Positions 24,401-36,986 are shown, counted from the first letter of the stretch. The stretch is DNA of 64,000 nt from Metarhizium brunneum (GCF_013426205.1 NC_089426.1:620001-684000), one strand, 5' to 3'. Made by a program: numbers and translations. The notes: a model not told the origin generated them from the letters alone.

Positions 24401-25293
24401 CAGGATATTTGTTCCGGTTGGGACGCCCGATGGGATGAAGTGGATATGGGCAAGATCAAAAGCATGCAGTTGCAGGAGATTGTCGAGAAGAGAGTGCAGT
24501 TGGTTAAGGCGATTTCCATATCCCCGGTCATAAAATGCCAGGCGTTCCTGAAACACGTGAGCATATTCCGTTTTATTGAAGAGCAAAAGACCCTCTGACT
24601 AACGATTTGCAGTTCGCCATGTGCCACGACGAATGGCTCATCAAAGAGCACATCTCCCAGCTCAAGCAGTCCCTCTCGGACCAAAATCTCCAACTCCTGC
24701 CCGATTACGAGCAGCGCGTCCAAGTTCTCAAAGAGCTCGACTTCATCGACGATGCCACGCGAATCCAGCTTAAGGGCAAAGTAGCATGCGAAGTCCACTC
24801 GGGCGACGAACTCGTCCTCACCGAACTCATCCTCGACAACGTCCTCGCCGATTTCGAGCCCGCTGAAATCGCCGCCCTCCTATCCTCCTTTGTGTTCCAG
24901 GAGAAGACTACAGTCGAACCCACATTGACAGGCAACTTGGAGCGCGGACGGGACACCATTATTGCGATTTCCGAAAAAGTCAACGACGTACAGACCAGGT
25001 TGCAGGTGATTCAGTCAGCGGACGACTCGAATGACTTTGTGTCACGACCAAGATTCGGCCTCATGGAAGTGGTGTACGAGTGGGCAAGGGGGATGAGTTT
25101 CAAGAACATTACAGGCCTGACGGATATACTTGAGGGCACTATAGTGCGCACCATTACGAGATTGGACGAGACATGTAGGGAGGTGAAGAATGCGGCGAGG
25201 ATAGTGGGTGACCCCGAGTTGTATCAAAAGATGCAAGAGGCGCAGGAGCTGATCAAGAGGGATATCACCGCCGTGGCGAGCTTGTACATGTAG
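21428..25293 (+). CDS. SKI2: SKI2-type cytoplasmic exosome RNA helicase
   Basis: DEVH-box RNA helicase of the Ski complex, which feeds mRNA 3'-to-5' into the cytoplasmic exosome for turnover and nonstop decay. About 1269 residues in two exons, 21428-24556 and 24613-25293; yeast Ski2 is close in length. Motifs: AHTSAGKT (~317), DEVH (~408), SATVPN, QMAGRAGRRG (~734), then the arch insertion and the C-terminal helical domain ending GDPELYQKMQEAQ. The N-terminal part has RFQRHGLEGRVTGYKNV and an acidic stretch before the helicase. Between the two RecA domains (about residues 519-578) lies an RGG/Gln-rich insert. The related nuclear helicase Mtr4 is excluded by the N-terminal region and acidic linker. 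The intron joins FLKH to FAMCHDEW. Confidence 0.95.
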
Positions 25294-25649
25294 TTGGGAC
25301 CGGATATCCAAGACGTGGCGCACGGCCCGCCGCGGTCTCTATATGGTTATGGGATTAGCAGGGGATCCCAACCCAGCTTGTTGCGCAATGGAAGTAAGGA
25401 AATAGACGTGGCAAAGCACGCTATGCACAGCAATAGAGTTGTAAAAGGTGAAATTCACATCCATTCTAATGTAAACACAGGCCCCTGAAACGCCTAGCAA
25501 TGACTTTATCCCACGAAAGAATGTGATGCGATGAGAAAGAATACACGGATAAAATAACGTGTTCCATCCGAAAACACCCAAGAACACCCGCCCAGTCGAT
25601 CCCTTCGCATGGAAAAAAACACAAAAAAGTGAAACAAAAACCTTTGGCA
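25294..25649. other. Convergent 3' intergenic
   Basis: Short DNA between the stops of the convergent SKI2 and ESCRT-III genes. It should contain both terminators; no specific hairpin or poly(A) signal was assigned. Confidence 0.55.
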
Positions 25650-26330
25650 TTAGGCCCGCAAGGCCCTCAGCCTCTGCTGCAGTTTATCCTCGTCCTCGGG
25701 CGTGACCTCGGTCGCCGGCTCAGCCTCAGCGGGCGTCGCCTCATTCAGCTGCTGGTTGAGCTCGATGCCCGCATCGTCAGCCAGCTTGCCGAGGAGTTCG
25801 TGGACCGCGTCCTCGGGCACCTGCGCCGAGGTGGACTGCGCAAAAGCGTCCTGGTAGATGTTGTTCGTCATGGCGTATTCTTCGTTTTGTTCCTTGAAGT
25901 TTTCGAGGACGCCGAGGCTCTGGTACACATTCGTTAGCGTCTTTTTTTTGTCGTAGGGATCGCCGGGGGAGGGTGCTTTCATTACCTTTGCAGGGGTGGC
26001 ATTCTTCTGCGCGGCAGTCATCACCTTGGATGACTGGGCCATCATGTGCGTCATGCGGTTCATGGCATTGTTGGCCTGGATCTGGGTGGCGCTCAGCTCC
26101 GCCATGTCGGCGACCTGGTCCATTTGCGAGGCGAGCGCCTGCTTGCTGAGGAGCATCTTGGCCTTTTGGTAGGCCTTTTGGGTCTCGCCCTTTTTGAGGA
26201 GCTCCTGGATCTGCTTCTTGAGGATGGGGTCTTGCTTGGCGGCTTTTTGGGCCTCGCGCCGCGCTTGCTTGGCTTGGAAGCGCGCTTGGAACTCGACTTG
26301 CATGTCGCGGGCGAGTTGGCGGTTCGACAT
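25650..26330 (-). CDS. DID2: ESCRT-III SNF7-family protein, Did2/Vps46 (CHMP1) type
   Basis: Small helical, charged protein that acts on endosomal membranes with Vps4. Residues 1-110 are a basic, Gln/Lys-rich coiled-coil core; the C-terminus is acidic and ends DKLQQRLRALRA, a MIM1 motif that binds the Vps4 MIT domain. Did2 of yeast ends almost the same way. A 66-nt segment, 25920-25985, has GTAATG at its 5' end, a GCTAAC branch-like site and TACCAG at its 3' end. Removing it gives 204 residues, exactly the length of yeast Did2; keeping it leaves the frame open and gives 226. I favour splicing. The ATG at 26330 starts at the SNF7 core, although the frame is open upstream to 26834. Other ESCRT-III members are less likely from the C-terminus. 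Confidence 0.78.
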   Translation of the reverse strand: MSNRQLARDMQVEFQARFQAKQARREAQKAAKQDPILKKQIQELLKKGETQKAYQKAKMLLSKQALASQMDQVADMAELSATQIQANNAMNRMTHMMAQSSKVMTAAQKNATPAKVMKAPSPGDPYDKKKTLTNVYQSLGVLENFKEQNEEYAMTNNIYQDAFAQSTSAQVPEDAVHELLGKLADDAGIELNQQLNEATPAEAEPATEVTPEDEDKLQQRLRALRA

Positions 26331-27451
26331 GGTTGCTTTGGAGACGGGTGTGTTTCTTCCGAGTCTGAGATGAAGACGGATTTTCGGGTTTGAAGTCGAG
26401 AGGCGGGTGGTTTGGTGATGGTGGTGTTCGGGGCTGCCTGTCGGATTGGCCGTCATGTGAGTGGCATGAGGACTTGGAGAGTGCGGGGCGCCACGAGGTG
26501 ACGCAACAATTGGCACCGCCACGGATGTCAAGCCACATTCAAGCCTCATTTGGTGGTTGCCGTGGTACTTCGGTTCTGGCAGTTGATGGGCGTCTGCTGT
26601 GTTACCTGACCATCGCGGGGTTTGTGATGGAACGTTGGGGCGGCTCAGTTGACAGGATTTGTAGGGATCGATGCCATGCATTTTCAATCTTGGGTGAAAT
26701 TGAATTGTCATGTCCGTCGTGGCAACTCCATCTTGTCCCTGTTGACTGTGTGACGGATTCATGGGCACTCGTGCCAATGCTAGGGAAATACCATGAACTG
26801 ATTGTGTTGGATAAAATGTTTGCCAGGATTTCAAGGAAAATAGTCTGGAACCCCTTATTCCATTTTGATGATATATAAACCGGAGTTTAAACTGTTGAAT
26901 TAATCACCAAGCCGCCGTAATGAAGCTACCCGGGAGCTTCCTCGATTAGAATCGGTGGATGAAGTTTGGAGGGAGAACCAAAACCGGGCATAACAACGAT
27001 CAAGCAAGAAACGGATATAAGGGACTCGCACATTTGAAAGAGTCTGGTCTTGCAGCCACCCGGCCACTGCCGTAGTAGCAATGATACAGAGCAAGGTGTA
27101 GTGGAAATCTCAAATAATTCCGGGTCACGTGCATAATTAATGTCATCACTGATGAACTGGTCAGCAAAACACCCTGGCCCCTGTATAGACTCGCCTCATA
27201 ATTGAAAACTTCAAATAGCTTGTGAAATTACAACGCGGTTCAATATTGAAGTCAAAGCGCATCTGCTGGGGCAAGAGTGTTGTCGTGGCGTGACCAGTTT
27301 CTCAGGGTTGGGGGCGGATTCAAAGCCACCTCACCTCAGCCATGCATGGTCCATGACTCCATGGACACCAAGCTGCGAACCACTCAGAAATGATCGCCAT
27401 CTAATCTTCAGCCGTACATCAACACCCAGACCACGCTTTGCACCCCTACCA
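26331..27451. other. Divergent promoter region
   Basis: About 1.1 kb between the divergently transcribed ESCRT-III gene and the DUF427 gene. No coding region was recognised. Upstream in-frame codons on the minus strand do not look like an extension of the ESCRT protein. Confidence 0.5.
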
Positions 27452-28105
27452 ATGGCTTCCAAACTCACGATGAACGTTCAGAGCTTCCCACGGCCGCCCC
27501 GACTGGAGAAAATATCTCGACATCTACTGGTCGTGTACAAGGGGCAAACGATTGCTGAGACCAAAGAGGCGTTTTGGGCTTTGGAGACTCACCATCCGCC
27601 AAGTATGTCGCACTTCTGAGCTCGCCATCGCATCCCCCTTTTCGTTTGCTTTGCTCCCATGATCCCTGTATTTGAGCCGAGTATTTTTGGAAGAGCGATT
27701 CCATGTCCCAGATTTTGGTTTTGAAGGCCTTACTTTGAGGTCTACTTCCTGCCAGCCATTGACAAACGTGGAACAGCTTACTATCTCCCACCGTCATCTG
27801 TTCGGATTCCCCTGGCTACGACTGCGAAGAAGACATTCTGCGAATGGAAAGGATTTGCAACCTACTACATGGCCCAACTCAGCGATGGTAAAACCGTCTG
27901 CAACCGGATATGGTCGTATGACCAACCCGCCTCGCCATTTGAACCCATTCAGGGATATCTATCCTTTTACGCCGAGCCTTGGGAGTGTTTTGTCGACGGC
28001 GAGAAAGTCGAGCCGCAGCCTGGAGACTTTTATGGCGGATGGGTGACTTCCGAGATTGAAGGCATCGTTAAGGGTCGGTCTGGTAATCTGGACCCAATAG
28101 TTTGA
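27452..28105 (+). CDS. DUF427 (NTP_transf_9) family protein
   Basis: Small protein of about 159 residues in two exons, 27452-27602 and 27777-28105, separated by a 174-nt intron (GTATGT to ACAG). The junction rebuilds ETHHPPTYYLPPSSVR, the family signature; CEWKGFATYY, WSYDQP and GYLSFYAEPWECFVDG follow. DUF427 proteins are compact beta-rich folds in bacteria and fungi without an established reaction. No signal peptide or membrane segment is visible. An in-frame Met codon lies further upstream (27290), but the chosen ATG matches the usual N-terminus. One copy of the TACGGAGTA word lies 6 nt after the stop. Role unknown. Confidence 0.8.
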
Positions 28106-30121
28106 AGTCGTACGGAGTAATGACGCCGGTGATTCAGCCAATGGCAAATTTCAGCTGTAAGACATGCCATCTGCGGCCTGTGTATTTTATTAGAAATAGC
28201 CGCAAGACGGCTTTCTTGGTTTCAAGAAAATTTCTTCTTGTCGAAATGGCAATGGGTCACAGAGGCATGAGTGCAACAGCTCGGTGGTCTGCCATCCTGC
28301 CAGCCATGAGGGGTCCGAACGCAAGCCTCCCTTCTCCAAGAGAATGATAGATCGAATACTGCTTTTCTGCAGTATATTCATTGTCAAGAGTTCGATCGAG
28401 AGCGTTTTCCAGGCTGTCGCTAGTGGCAGCTAGTGCAACGGAGGCCTTGTCCGCCGCGCCGCAAAGTCTGGTTAAATGAAGCGGCTAGGATTTTCCCGAC
28501 AAAACTATGATACGTGATTGCGGCAAAGCACCTGACGATGAAGCCTCGCTCAGTATGGACAACTCAGCCGCCTTTTCGCATGGGACTCGGACCCTGTGGC
28601 GTACTCTGGAGGACCAGCATTGACGGAGCCAAAAGGGAGTGTGAAGCGGCGGCAAAGTGAGAAAAGTGTGAAATGCGACTCCTCAACGTTCCAGAGTTGC
28701 GAATAAGAGCGATTGGCATGCACCAGGCAGTACGGAGTACGGAGTACGTACATGTATGTACTTACCCTACCTCGGGTAACCGTTGTAGGTAAGCACGGAT
28801 GATGCATCGAGTTGCTCCTTCTGTCTCGGTGAGCCAGTGGCTCTTGGACTCGCACACGACATGGCCCGACTCGCTGTGCTGTCCGACATGTCTCTGCGAC
28901 GCTGCTCTCCATGTCTCGAACCGTTATGCGACACACGCACATCGACCCGTCGATATCTCGGCAGGTCGCAGGCGATCTGACCACAAAGATTGGCTCAGGC
29001 TCCTTGGCTGTCCTGTCAACTCGTATCGACGTGGAGGCGCTCCCGCACAGGCTCCCGAGCTTCCACCCACTCATGACCGGCTCCAGCAGACATTTAACGT
29101 CGATTCGCTACGAGTTTGTAATTTCTCCTCCATCACACGCATGCAGCGGTGCCTGCCCGGCATGGCAGGAAACCCGACATTCGCTACTCATCGGACGGCC
29201 CAGAAGCGGTACCAGCGGCACCATCGGAGCACACACGACACAGCCAACCCCTGTGGGATAGATGACAATGCAACCACACCCTGCACCACCGCTTCAAGGG
29301 GGGCAGCACACAGGCAGACAGACACTGGAATTCACCGTCGGCCTTGAACAGAACGCACTGGACATGTGGCTGCACTCACGCCAAAGTTGTAGATCCTGAG
29401 CCGCGAGACAGGGGTGCCCATGCCGGTAGATAGTCCGCCCAGACGAGCCGACAAGGGCGACATGGCCGGCCTGATGCCCTATCAGTGGAATTGAGCTGGT
29501 GCAACTGAGCAGCTTCGGCTAGATTCCGCCATCTCCTTCAATCCACAGTTCAAGACCAAGAGCTTCGTTCGTGGGGGCCGTCACTGTGTATGTGGATGAA
29601 GTCATTTGCCATCTGACGGTTTTCTGGGCTCTGGCTCCCGCGGTTGGCCTCGAATTGTTGGACCGCTGGCTTTTTTTTTTAAACTGTCATGGAGTAACAC
29701 AGTAGTTATGAGCTCGCCGCTTCATGGCTACCGCTGTCGCCCGTCAGGTGACAGTAACACGAATGAAACCCAGTCCAGTGTGTGTTACAATTTTAAACGC
29801 CGTGTCCATCGGCCGCAGATAAACTCTCGTCTCCCTACGTTTTAACGTAGCACGACCTGCACGTCTCCGTTTCCTTTTTAGCATTTTCCCCCTTCCAACA
29901 TTCCCTGATCGCCTTTGTCATTGCCTTATTTTCCTACGTTGAATTCTAGGCGGCCTATCGCCAAGAGCGCCATCTTCTCTCGAGGATTTAGCATACATGT
30001 CCCGAATATAGTCGAATGAAACCGAGTCCGACTTAGTACGACCTGATCTCGGCGGCGCTAAAAGCGCCTGACTCCCTCTGTGCGAAGCTCATGAGGTACA
30101 ATTCCAGCTGTTGGATTCGGA
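28106..30121. other. Gene-poor 2-kb block
   Basis: No recognisable gene. Open frames of up to 182 codons around 28799-29347 overlap frames in other phases and show no domain or splice support. TACGGAGTA copies lie at 28111 and, overlapping, at 28732-28747. The last few hundred bases should contain the promoter of the rhodopsin-like gene. Confidence 0.5.
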
Positions 30122-31582
30122 ATGGAATTCACAACTTCACTATTAATTGAATCATGGATTCTCTACACACTAGGCGTAGCAATAGTGCTCTGCCGTCTGA
30201 CGTCGAGGAGAATTAAACTTGGGAAGTGGCGGAATCTGATGGTTGATGACTATCTCATGCTTTTTGCTCTGGTTCGTCTTCACTGCCTTCTATATTCTTG
30301 TCTACAAGATCTTGCAATTCAGATAAAACTACGGCCATACAATGGGGTTTCACACGGAAACATCATGGTGGCCCAGATCGGGTCACTGCCATTCTCACTT
30401 TGTTGTTCCCAAATCACTCGGCCTGGACTAACACCAGTATCGTGGTAGGTTAATTTCACCGGAGTCGTCGTCGCTATAAATGAGGTAGCCAAGAATGGGA
30501 GTAATTATATGTCACCGGAGGCCGCGGCAGCCTTGACACCAGATGGCGTCGACCGAGCCATTTACGGCAGCATCATGACGTTTGTACTCGAGATATTTAC
30601 CATTACCGGCACGTGGACCATCAAGGCTTGTCTTCTGATACTTTATTCTCGTCTCACGTTAGTTGCTCATGAAACCCTAGTGTTCAAAAAGGCAAGCATG
30701 CACGCTACGGTACTAACTCTCGCTAGGAGACATATTCTAGCCAAGCAATACCTGATGGTCAAGATTGCGGCAGGCTACTGTGTAGTTACATATCTTGTCG
30801 TCATCTTCATGTTCGTTTTCTACTGGTGCAGTCCGACGCCCGAATACTGGGCCGTCCCTGTCCGAATTGACCAATGCGCCACATATTACAACCACATGAT
30901 CTTTGCAACAGCTTGCAATATATCATCCGATATCCTGCTACTACTAATTCCTATTCCTATTATTTTCAAGACGCGATTGCCCACAAAGCGAAAGATTATT
31001 CTCGTTTGTATCCTCGGCTTGGGTGTATTCAACATCCTCGCCGCCATCCTAAACCGATACTACAACTTCAGCAACCCCAACTCGTACGTATTCTTGTACT
31101 GGTACGTTGCCGAGGTAGGAATCGCCATGTTGGTTGGAAATATGCCACTGTGCTGGCCGGTGTTCCGAACAGTGTTTGGCGGCACCGAAACGACTGATAC
31201 CCCGTCATACCATGGATACACCATCAGCGGAGGAGGCCGCAAGAACAAGAAACCAAAAAATATTCTCAGCACGACTATCCTGGGGTCAACAATGTGGGAT
31301 AAACTGGACGAACAGGAAGGCTCAGGCGTCGTGACCCAAGGCTCCCGGGAGCAACAACCTCCGTCAGATCAGGGAAGCCAAATCGAATTGGTTCTACAAG
31401 GACACGCGCAAAATCATCACCACCACGCTGCTGTCAGCGCGAATCCAGAACAGACAGACGGGACACACCGATCAGCGGCCCTGCCGTCCTGCAGCACAGG
31501 AAGCAGTCAGCAGGGGGCGAAGGAAGATAAAATTGTGGTTGTCACTACGGTAGACGTTTCTTCAACCGATTCTCACAAATAA
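30122..31582 (+). CDS. Fungal rhodopsin-like (PTH11-related) seven-helix membrane protein
   Basis: Integral membrane protein of about 404 residues, resembling the fungal rhodopsin-domain family, members of which include putative receptors. Three exons are inferred: 30122-30271, 30449-30657 and 30727-31582. The first intron joins LMLFAL to VNFTGVVVAINEVAKNGSNY, a family-typical block. Helices follow: the TGTWTIKACLLILYSRLT block, VKIAAGYCVVTYLVVIFMFVF, ISSDILLLLIPIPIIF, KIILVCILGLGVFNILAAIL and YWYVAEVGIAMLVGNMPLCW. A conserved FYWCSP element lies in the extracellular loop. The C-terminal ~120 residues form a soluble, low-complexity cytosolic tail. The second intron, 69 nt, keeps frame if retained. 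No CFEM domain is present. Ligand or role unknown. Confidence 0.85.
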
Positions 31583-34500
31583 AAGAGGTGGAGTGTTGGC
31601 TTCCAAGCGTTTGTTTTGTTTCGATTGGGGCTCGTGATGCAGAATTGGAACGGTGGCATGCGTTTATTTACAATTTGCAAGGGGGCGGAACACACTTGGC
31701 GCAAGAATTCCTTCGTTTTCGGGGCATTGAATTGCATCGCCTCCATGCGCAGCTACGTCTCTGGCAATACCTCATCATTTTCCTCTCTCTTTCGCTTAGA
31801 ACCCCACAAAATTCACCGCCAGAATGGCGCGTAGTGTAAAAGCAGGAGGATATACCCTCGGAATTGCGATTCGAAATATACTATACTTCTCATTAGTAAC
31901 CTCCGATAGCCGCTTGATGTAGGTGCCATTTGCGCCATAATAGCCGAGACAAACTTCTCGCGTGCAGCCAGATCACCTTGGTGTTCACCCAGATATTCAA
32001 CATGGTTTACAAGGAGGAGGTCCCACGCGGAGGCAAAAGGTGCTCCGTCATCAGCATAGCAAGGGTACTAACATTAATTTTCCTAGGATCTAAGTTCTAA
32101 CCCTTGGCTTACTACTCCACTCGGGATGTTCCTTTCTAAAAGGAGGGATGCATCGCAGTCCATTTTCAGAGTTGAAAGGGTACATGGACAACTGGAGCAG
32201 TCTTGGAAGGCCAGTCCTGATGTACAGACAGAGGCGGCCACAGCATTATACGCGGGGGCGGGAAGGGTCGATTCGTTTCAAATAACGTTGGTGGCGCCAG
32301 CTGAAGAACGCCATGTTCGATAACGTACCGCCTTTTGCTTTCCTGCGGACGAGGAGGATAGAATCGGAAAATTCCTCCTGTTTCCAGGAACGGACATGGC
32401 AATTCCAGCCAGTCTGGGGGGGGGGCATGCTCAAGCGGCAAGCAGTTGAGATGAGGAACTGGGACATTGATGCCTTGTGCTTCATGTATCGGACTGGTAT
32501 CCCCACTGCAACAAGGCAATTTTTGAGAGAGTTCGGCATGTCCCACATTTGGCCCTCCCGCAAACATTATTGCGCCACCTTGAGTAGCAATCGTATTCAT
32601 CGCCCCTTAGTGGTTCGGCCCAAAAGTCTCCATGAGCTCCATGCTCTCCCGCAAGTGAACGGGCCACTAAAGGTCTTGGCTAAAAAGGGTGGGTGATTGG
32701 ATCTTGGAGATAAAATATTGGCAGACCTGGGCACAAGGTAAACGTCTCTTTGCGTAGGGCCAGGCGATGCTACGGCTTATTGAGAACGAATGAGTTGTTG
32801 GCTGGTAAGTATGGATTGTTGTCTGCTCACCAAGAGGTATTGAGGTCTGCAATCGCAATAAACAATTACTGCAGTATGCGTCAGCACATGACCTCAAAGC
32901 ACTCCTGCGGATACTTACAAGCCAACTGCGAAGTGAGAGGGTCTGATCAAATAGGCAGTCGGTGTTAAAGTCGCTACAAGTTTCGTTGTCCCATGAGGCG
33001 CTATACACTGGCTGAGAGGAGTGAACAGCCGCCTGCGGAACTACAGCCATATGATGTGATGAAAAGTAGATATGACAACCAACAACTGCGATCTGGAGCA
33101 CTGGGCAGAGTGTATTTCTGGGGGCGGCGGCTCGCTTCTCATAGCATTCTCGACACTGGTGAATTTGGAGCCTCACTTCTTCCAACGTTCAGAATGATGG
33201 GTTACGCGCTCGCAACGTTTCATAGTAAACGGCCAATTAGAGGAGAGCTATTTCGCATTTACGAGAGTCGATGGCACACAGAAAGCTAGGAATTATCCAA
33301 GAGCAAGCATGGCAATTCTTGCAAGATGAAGGAACTCTTGACGTCTCTAGCCGACATGAACCAAAAGTAATGGTAAGCGGGGTTTGACGTTCTCGGTCTC
33401 CTTGTCCAACCAAGGTGGGATTGCCGAATGGCACACCTGACGCTGACCTGTCTGGCTTCCATTGTACAAGGGCTTTTGTCGGTCGTCGCTTGTGTGGGAA
33501 GCGGGGTTATTGATGGCTGGGTTCTGCAGAAGACGTGAATGCAGTGTATCTTTGGTGGTTGAGAGCTATAAGTGGTGAGCGAACGAAAAAGGAAGACCTC
33601 CCGGAGCTCATATGCATGCTTATCAAAGTACTCCGTACGGAGTACATGATGGCACATTGTGGTTCGCCGAAGTATGGCCTTGAATGGCGCGAAAGAAGGC
33701 CATCTAGAAGGAAAAAACCATGGCTGGGGCCCCCCTTTACCACATACCGTAACATCGGTCGGCGGAGTTCCGGATGCGCATCCAAGCATCCAGAAGTTGA
33801 AGGATGGGTAGAAACGGAGTCAAGAGTAGGGAGAAGAAGAAAGCTTTGCAATGATACTCGGCGCCGCGGGCCACATGCAGCCAGTGGGTCCCCTGATCTG
33901 GCTTGAGAGAGTTCTTGGGAAGTCAAACAGGGAAGGCGCGATTACACCAGAGGAAGGAGCATCGGCGGGCTCGTACCAGAAAGACATTCGCGCATCCTCC
34001 CCAGCCCCCCTCCGCCCAACCTCAACGGCAGACTGGCAAGATGGGCGGCCTTCTATTCGTCTAGTATCAATTCTCACATCATGAGCAGTGACAGCACGTT
34101 GCTCTATGCCGAACCGCTCGGCTGTCTTTGATGGTAGTCCCCAGGCTCGGGACCGCACGGCTTAATTTGTCTGTGCGGTTGCCCACGCACGTCGACCGGC
34201 ATCGATGGCATCAGCCGACTTGGAAACGGCAATGTGCAACCAACACCAGCCCTTCATCCAATTCATCAGGTTTCTACGGAGGCACTGCCAAATCTGGCCA
34301 TGAGCAGCGCAGCAGCGTCGTGTCCAAGCAGATGGTGGTGGCATGCTGTGGATCAAACCTTGTTCTTTTGCTTCTCTTGACCAGCGCGATATGGCATCAC
34401 CACAGGGCCCACGTTTTGGTTCATGGTCCCATGGTTCCATGGCCATATTCCCATCTGGGCCGTCATCAGCTTTGCGCCAGTCTCTGTTGGTAGTGGCGGC

Positions 34501-35214
34501 CATCTCATGTCTCAAGAAGGATGATGATGAGCGACGGATGGACCAGTTTGGCCAACAGGGCTGTTATGGCTGGCTCTCTCTCCACCTTATTCTTTGTCCT
34601 TGGATTTGTTTTATTTTTTTTGTCTATAATATTTAACGTTTTTGCTTTCTGCCTTTTATATTTCCAACTTGCATTCTTGCCGATACATCGACCTGGACGC
34701 TGGTGTCTGCGTGGCGTTGACGCATTGCATTGCATCAACCTGGAGCTGCGCGTCTACCACCGCTAGCTACCAGCTTTCCGTGCAAGTGTCTTCTTATCTT
34801 CACTCCAGTGAAGCTGGCTTCCTTGGGGTCTGTTTCTTGGATCAATTGGCTGTACCGTGCTTCCCTTCATGCATGGGACCTCGTGGCTCGACTCCGTTGA
34901 CTTACACCTTCACCTCGACTTCTACCAGCCCCGACGCAGGTCAGTTCTCCGCAACATCGCCCGGTCCCTATTTACAAGAAACACGACCAATATTGGCTTA
35001 GTCCTGTCGCCCTGCCGCTATTTAATTGGCCTCTGCACAGCTAGACAGGCGTGAGTTGCCTCGTGAGCATTCGAGCAGCGAGTGTCTCACCTCGCATATC
35101 CGGAATAGTGATAACACATTTTCCCCGCCATTCCACGATTAACCAGCAAAGTCTTGGTCGCCGAATTTCTCGAGACAACCCATCATTGGTCTGTGAAGAC
35201 TCCATATCAGCAAA
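31583..35214. other. Gene-poor 3.6-kb block
   Basis: No gene could be supported. Open frames are short and overlap on both strands. It contains an 18-bp perfect palindrome with two TACGGAGTA words at 33628-33645 and low-complexity stretches near 34600-34660. The last several hundred bases before 35215 should hold the permease promoter and 5' leader. Confidence 0.5.
33628..33645. repeat. Perfect palindrome carrying the TACGGAGTA word
   Basis: The 18-bp sequence GTACTCCGTACGGAGTAC equals its own reverse complement. It joins two inverted copies of the recurrent intergenic 9-mer. Confidence 0.85.
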
Positions 35215-36986
35215 ATGGTATCACCCTTGCGCCCGGGACCGGGTCACCAGAATACTCAGAGATTCGACGAGAAGGGTATTTCTCACCTGAGTGCTACCGG
35301 CTCCACGGACGAGGAAGCCAACATTCCGGCCAGCGACCATGAACTTGCCGCGAAGTTGCCTGTGCCTTCCAGACTGAGAGATGTCAACAACCGAATAGAA
35401 AACTTGGCCGGCTTTGAAGCCCGTGGTATTACACGGGTACTTCCCGAGGAGCGTCAACCTCCCTCATGGTCCAGCGATCTCCAAGTGGCCATCATGTGGT
35501 ACAGCGCCAATATTTCTCTAAACAATCTTGCTGTCGCCATGCTGGGGCCTTTGGCTTTTGAATTGGGGTTTTTGGATTGTGCCATGTGTGCTGTATTCGG
35601 GGCCTTTGTTGGCAGTTTAACTACAGCGTACATGAGTATTTGGGGTCCTCAAAGTGGAAACCGGACAATGGTGAGTTGACACAACTGAGACGACCTTTGT
35701 AGTTGCAAAAGCACTACCGCACATCGGGATCAATCCCGACTTGACTTTGGGTACATGTACTTGCTAACCCCACCATGCTTCGTTGTCAGGTTGTTTTGCG
35801 ATTCTTTATGGGCTACTGGCCATCCAAGATTCTGTGCTTCCTCAATATCATTCTCATGATTGGTTACGCGACCATTGATGGCATCATCGGAGGACAAGTC
35901 TTGTCAGCTGTTAGTGGCGGCAAGATGACCATCATTGTCGGAATCATCGTGGTGAGCGTGGTTTGCTGGGTGGTTGCAGTTTTTGGCATGGCTCTGTTTC
36001 ACAAGTACGAGCGGTAAGTACATCCATGGTCTCCATCTGCCAGGTCTCCTCAACCTCTTGCGAGAAGAAACCACTGATCCGAGTATAGATACTCGTGGCT
36101 TCCTCAAACTATTGCCCTATTCATTCTTATCGGTGTCGCTGGGCCCTATTTCGACGCCTCAACTCCCTCCAAGAACAGCGGCGCTCTCCTCGCCGCCCAA
36201 CGCCTCTCCTTCTTCAACATCTGCCTGTACGTGCCCAACTCGTGGGCCGGCGCGGCCTCTGACTTTTACGTCTACTACCCGGAAAAGACCTCAAAGCGCA
36301 AGATCTTCCTCCTCACACTCACCGGCATCTGGACTGCCTTTACCTTTGTCTACCTCATTGCCATTGGTCTCGGAACCGGCGTTGCCAACAGCCCTGCCTG
36401 GGCCGAGGCCAACGGCGTCAGCTCAGGCGCTCTCATTGTTGCCGGATACGAACCTCTCAAGGGTTTTGGAAGGTTTTGTTCTGTTGTCGTGTCGCTGGGG
36501 GTCATTGCCAACAGCATTCCGAGTACCTACTCTGCCGCTCTTGGTGTCCAGGTCCTCGGTCGCTATTTCAAGGTTGTGCCCCGATATGTTTGGTCGACGG
36601 TCATCATTCTGATTGAATTCGTGCTGGCCGTTGCCGGCCGCGACCAGCTCTTTACGATTTTCCAGAATTTTTGTGCCCTAATGGGCTACTGGGCAATGAT
36701 CATGTTCTTCGTTGTGCTCATGGAGCACCTCATGTTCCGCGGCCGCAGGGGATTCGACTGGTCTCGATGGGAGGACAAAGAATACCAGCCGCTGGGCCTT
36801 GCTGCACTGGCAAGTTTCTTGGTCGGGTGGGCTGGCGCGGTACTTGGCATGGCTCAGGCGTGGTATACTGGTCCCATTGCGAAATTGGCCCAAGGCGGCG
36901 ATGTTGGATTATGGATTGCTTGTGGTTTTACGATTATTTCGTTTCCGCCGCTGCGAGCTTTGGAGCTGAAGGTTTTCGGACGATAA
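35215..36986 (+). CDS. NCS1-family purine-cytosine permease-like transporter
   Basis: Plasma-membrane symporter of the nucleobase-cation-symport-1 family, cytosine/purine branch (Fcy2-like), about 525 residues. Exons are 35215-35670, 35790-36013 and 36089-36986; both junctions keep the helices intact (RTM|VVLRFFMGYWPSK and HKYER|YSWLPQT). Signature features: a long soluble N-terminus, IMWYSANISLNNLAVAMLG in helix 1, GPQSGNRTM, and SFFNICLYVPNSWAGAASDFYVYYPE, which closely matches Fcy2-type transporters. Helices continue to the end, ELKVFGR. Start is the first in-frame ATG after AAA. Substrate could be cytosine, adenine, guanine or hypoxanthine; sequence alone does not decide. It is isolated from other nucleobase genes here. 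Confidence 0.92.

Noticed and set aside
26331..26834. Upstream extension of the ESCRT-III reading frame
   Set aside because: The extra residues are low-complexity and family proteins start at the ATG at 26330.
28799..29347. 182-codon open frame
   Set aside because: No recognised features, many rare combinations of residues, and overlapping frames.
30272..30448. Apparent frameshift in the rhodopsin-like gene, with an alternative frame FVFTAFYILVYKILQF
   Set aside because: Treating the segment as an intron (GTTCGT to GGTAG) directly rejoins the family sequence FAL-VNFTGVVVAINE, so no frameshift is needed.
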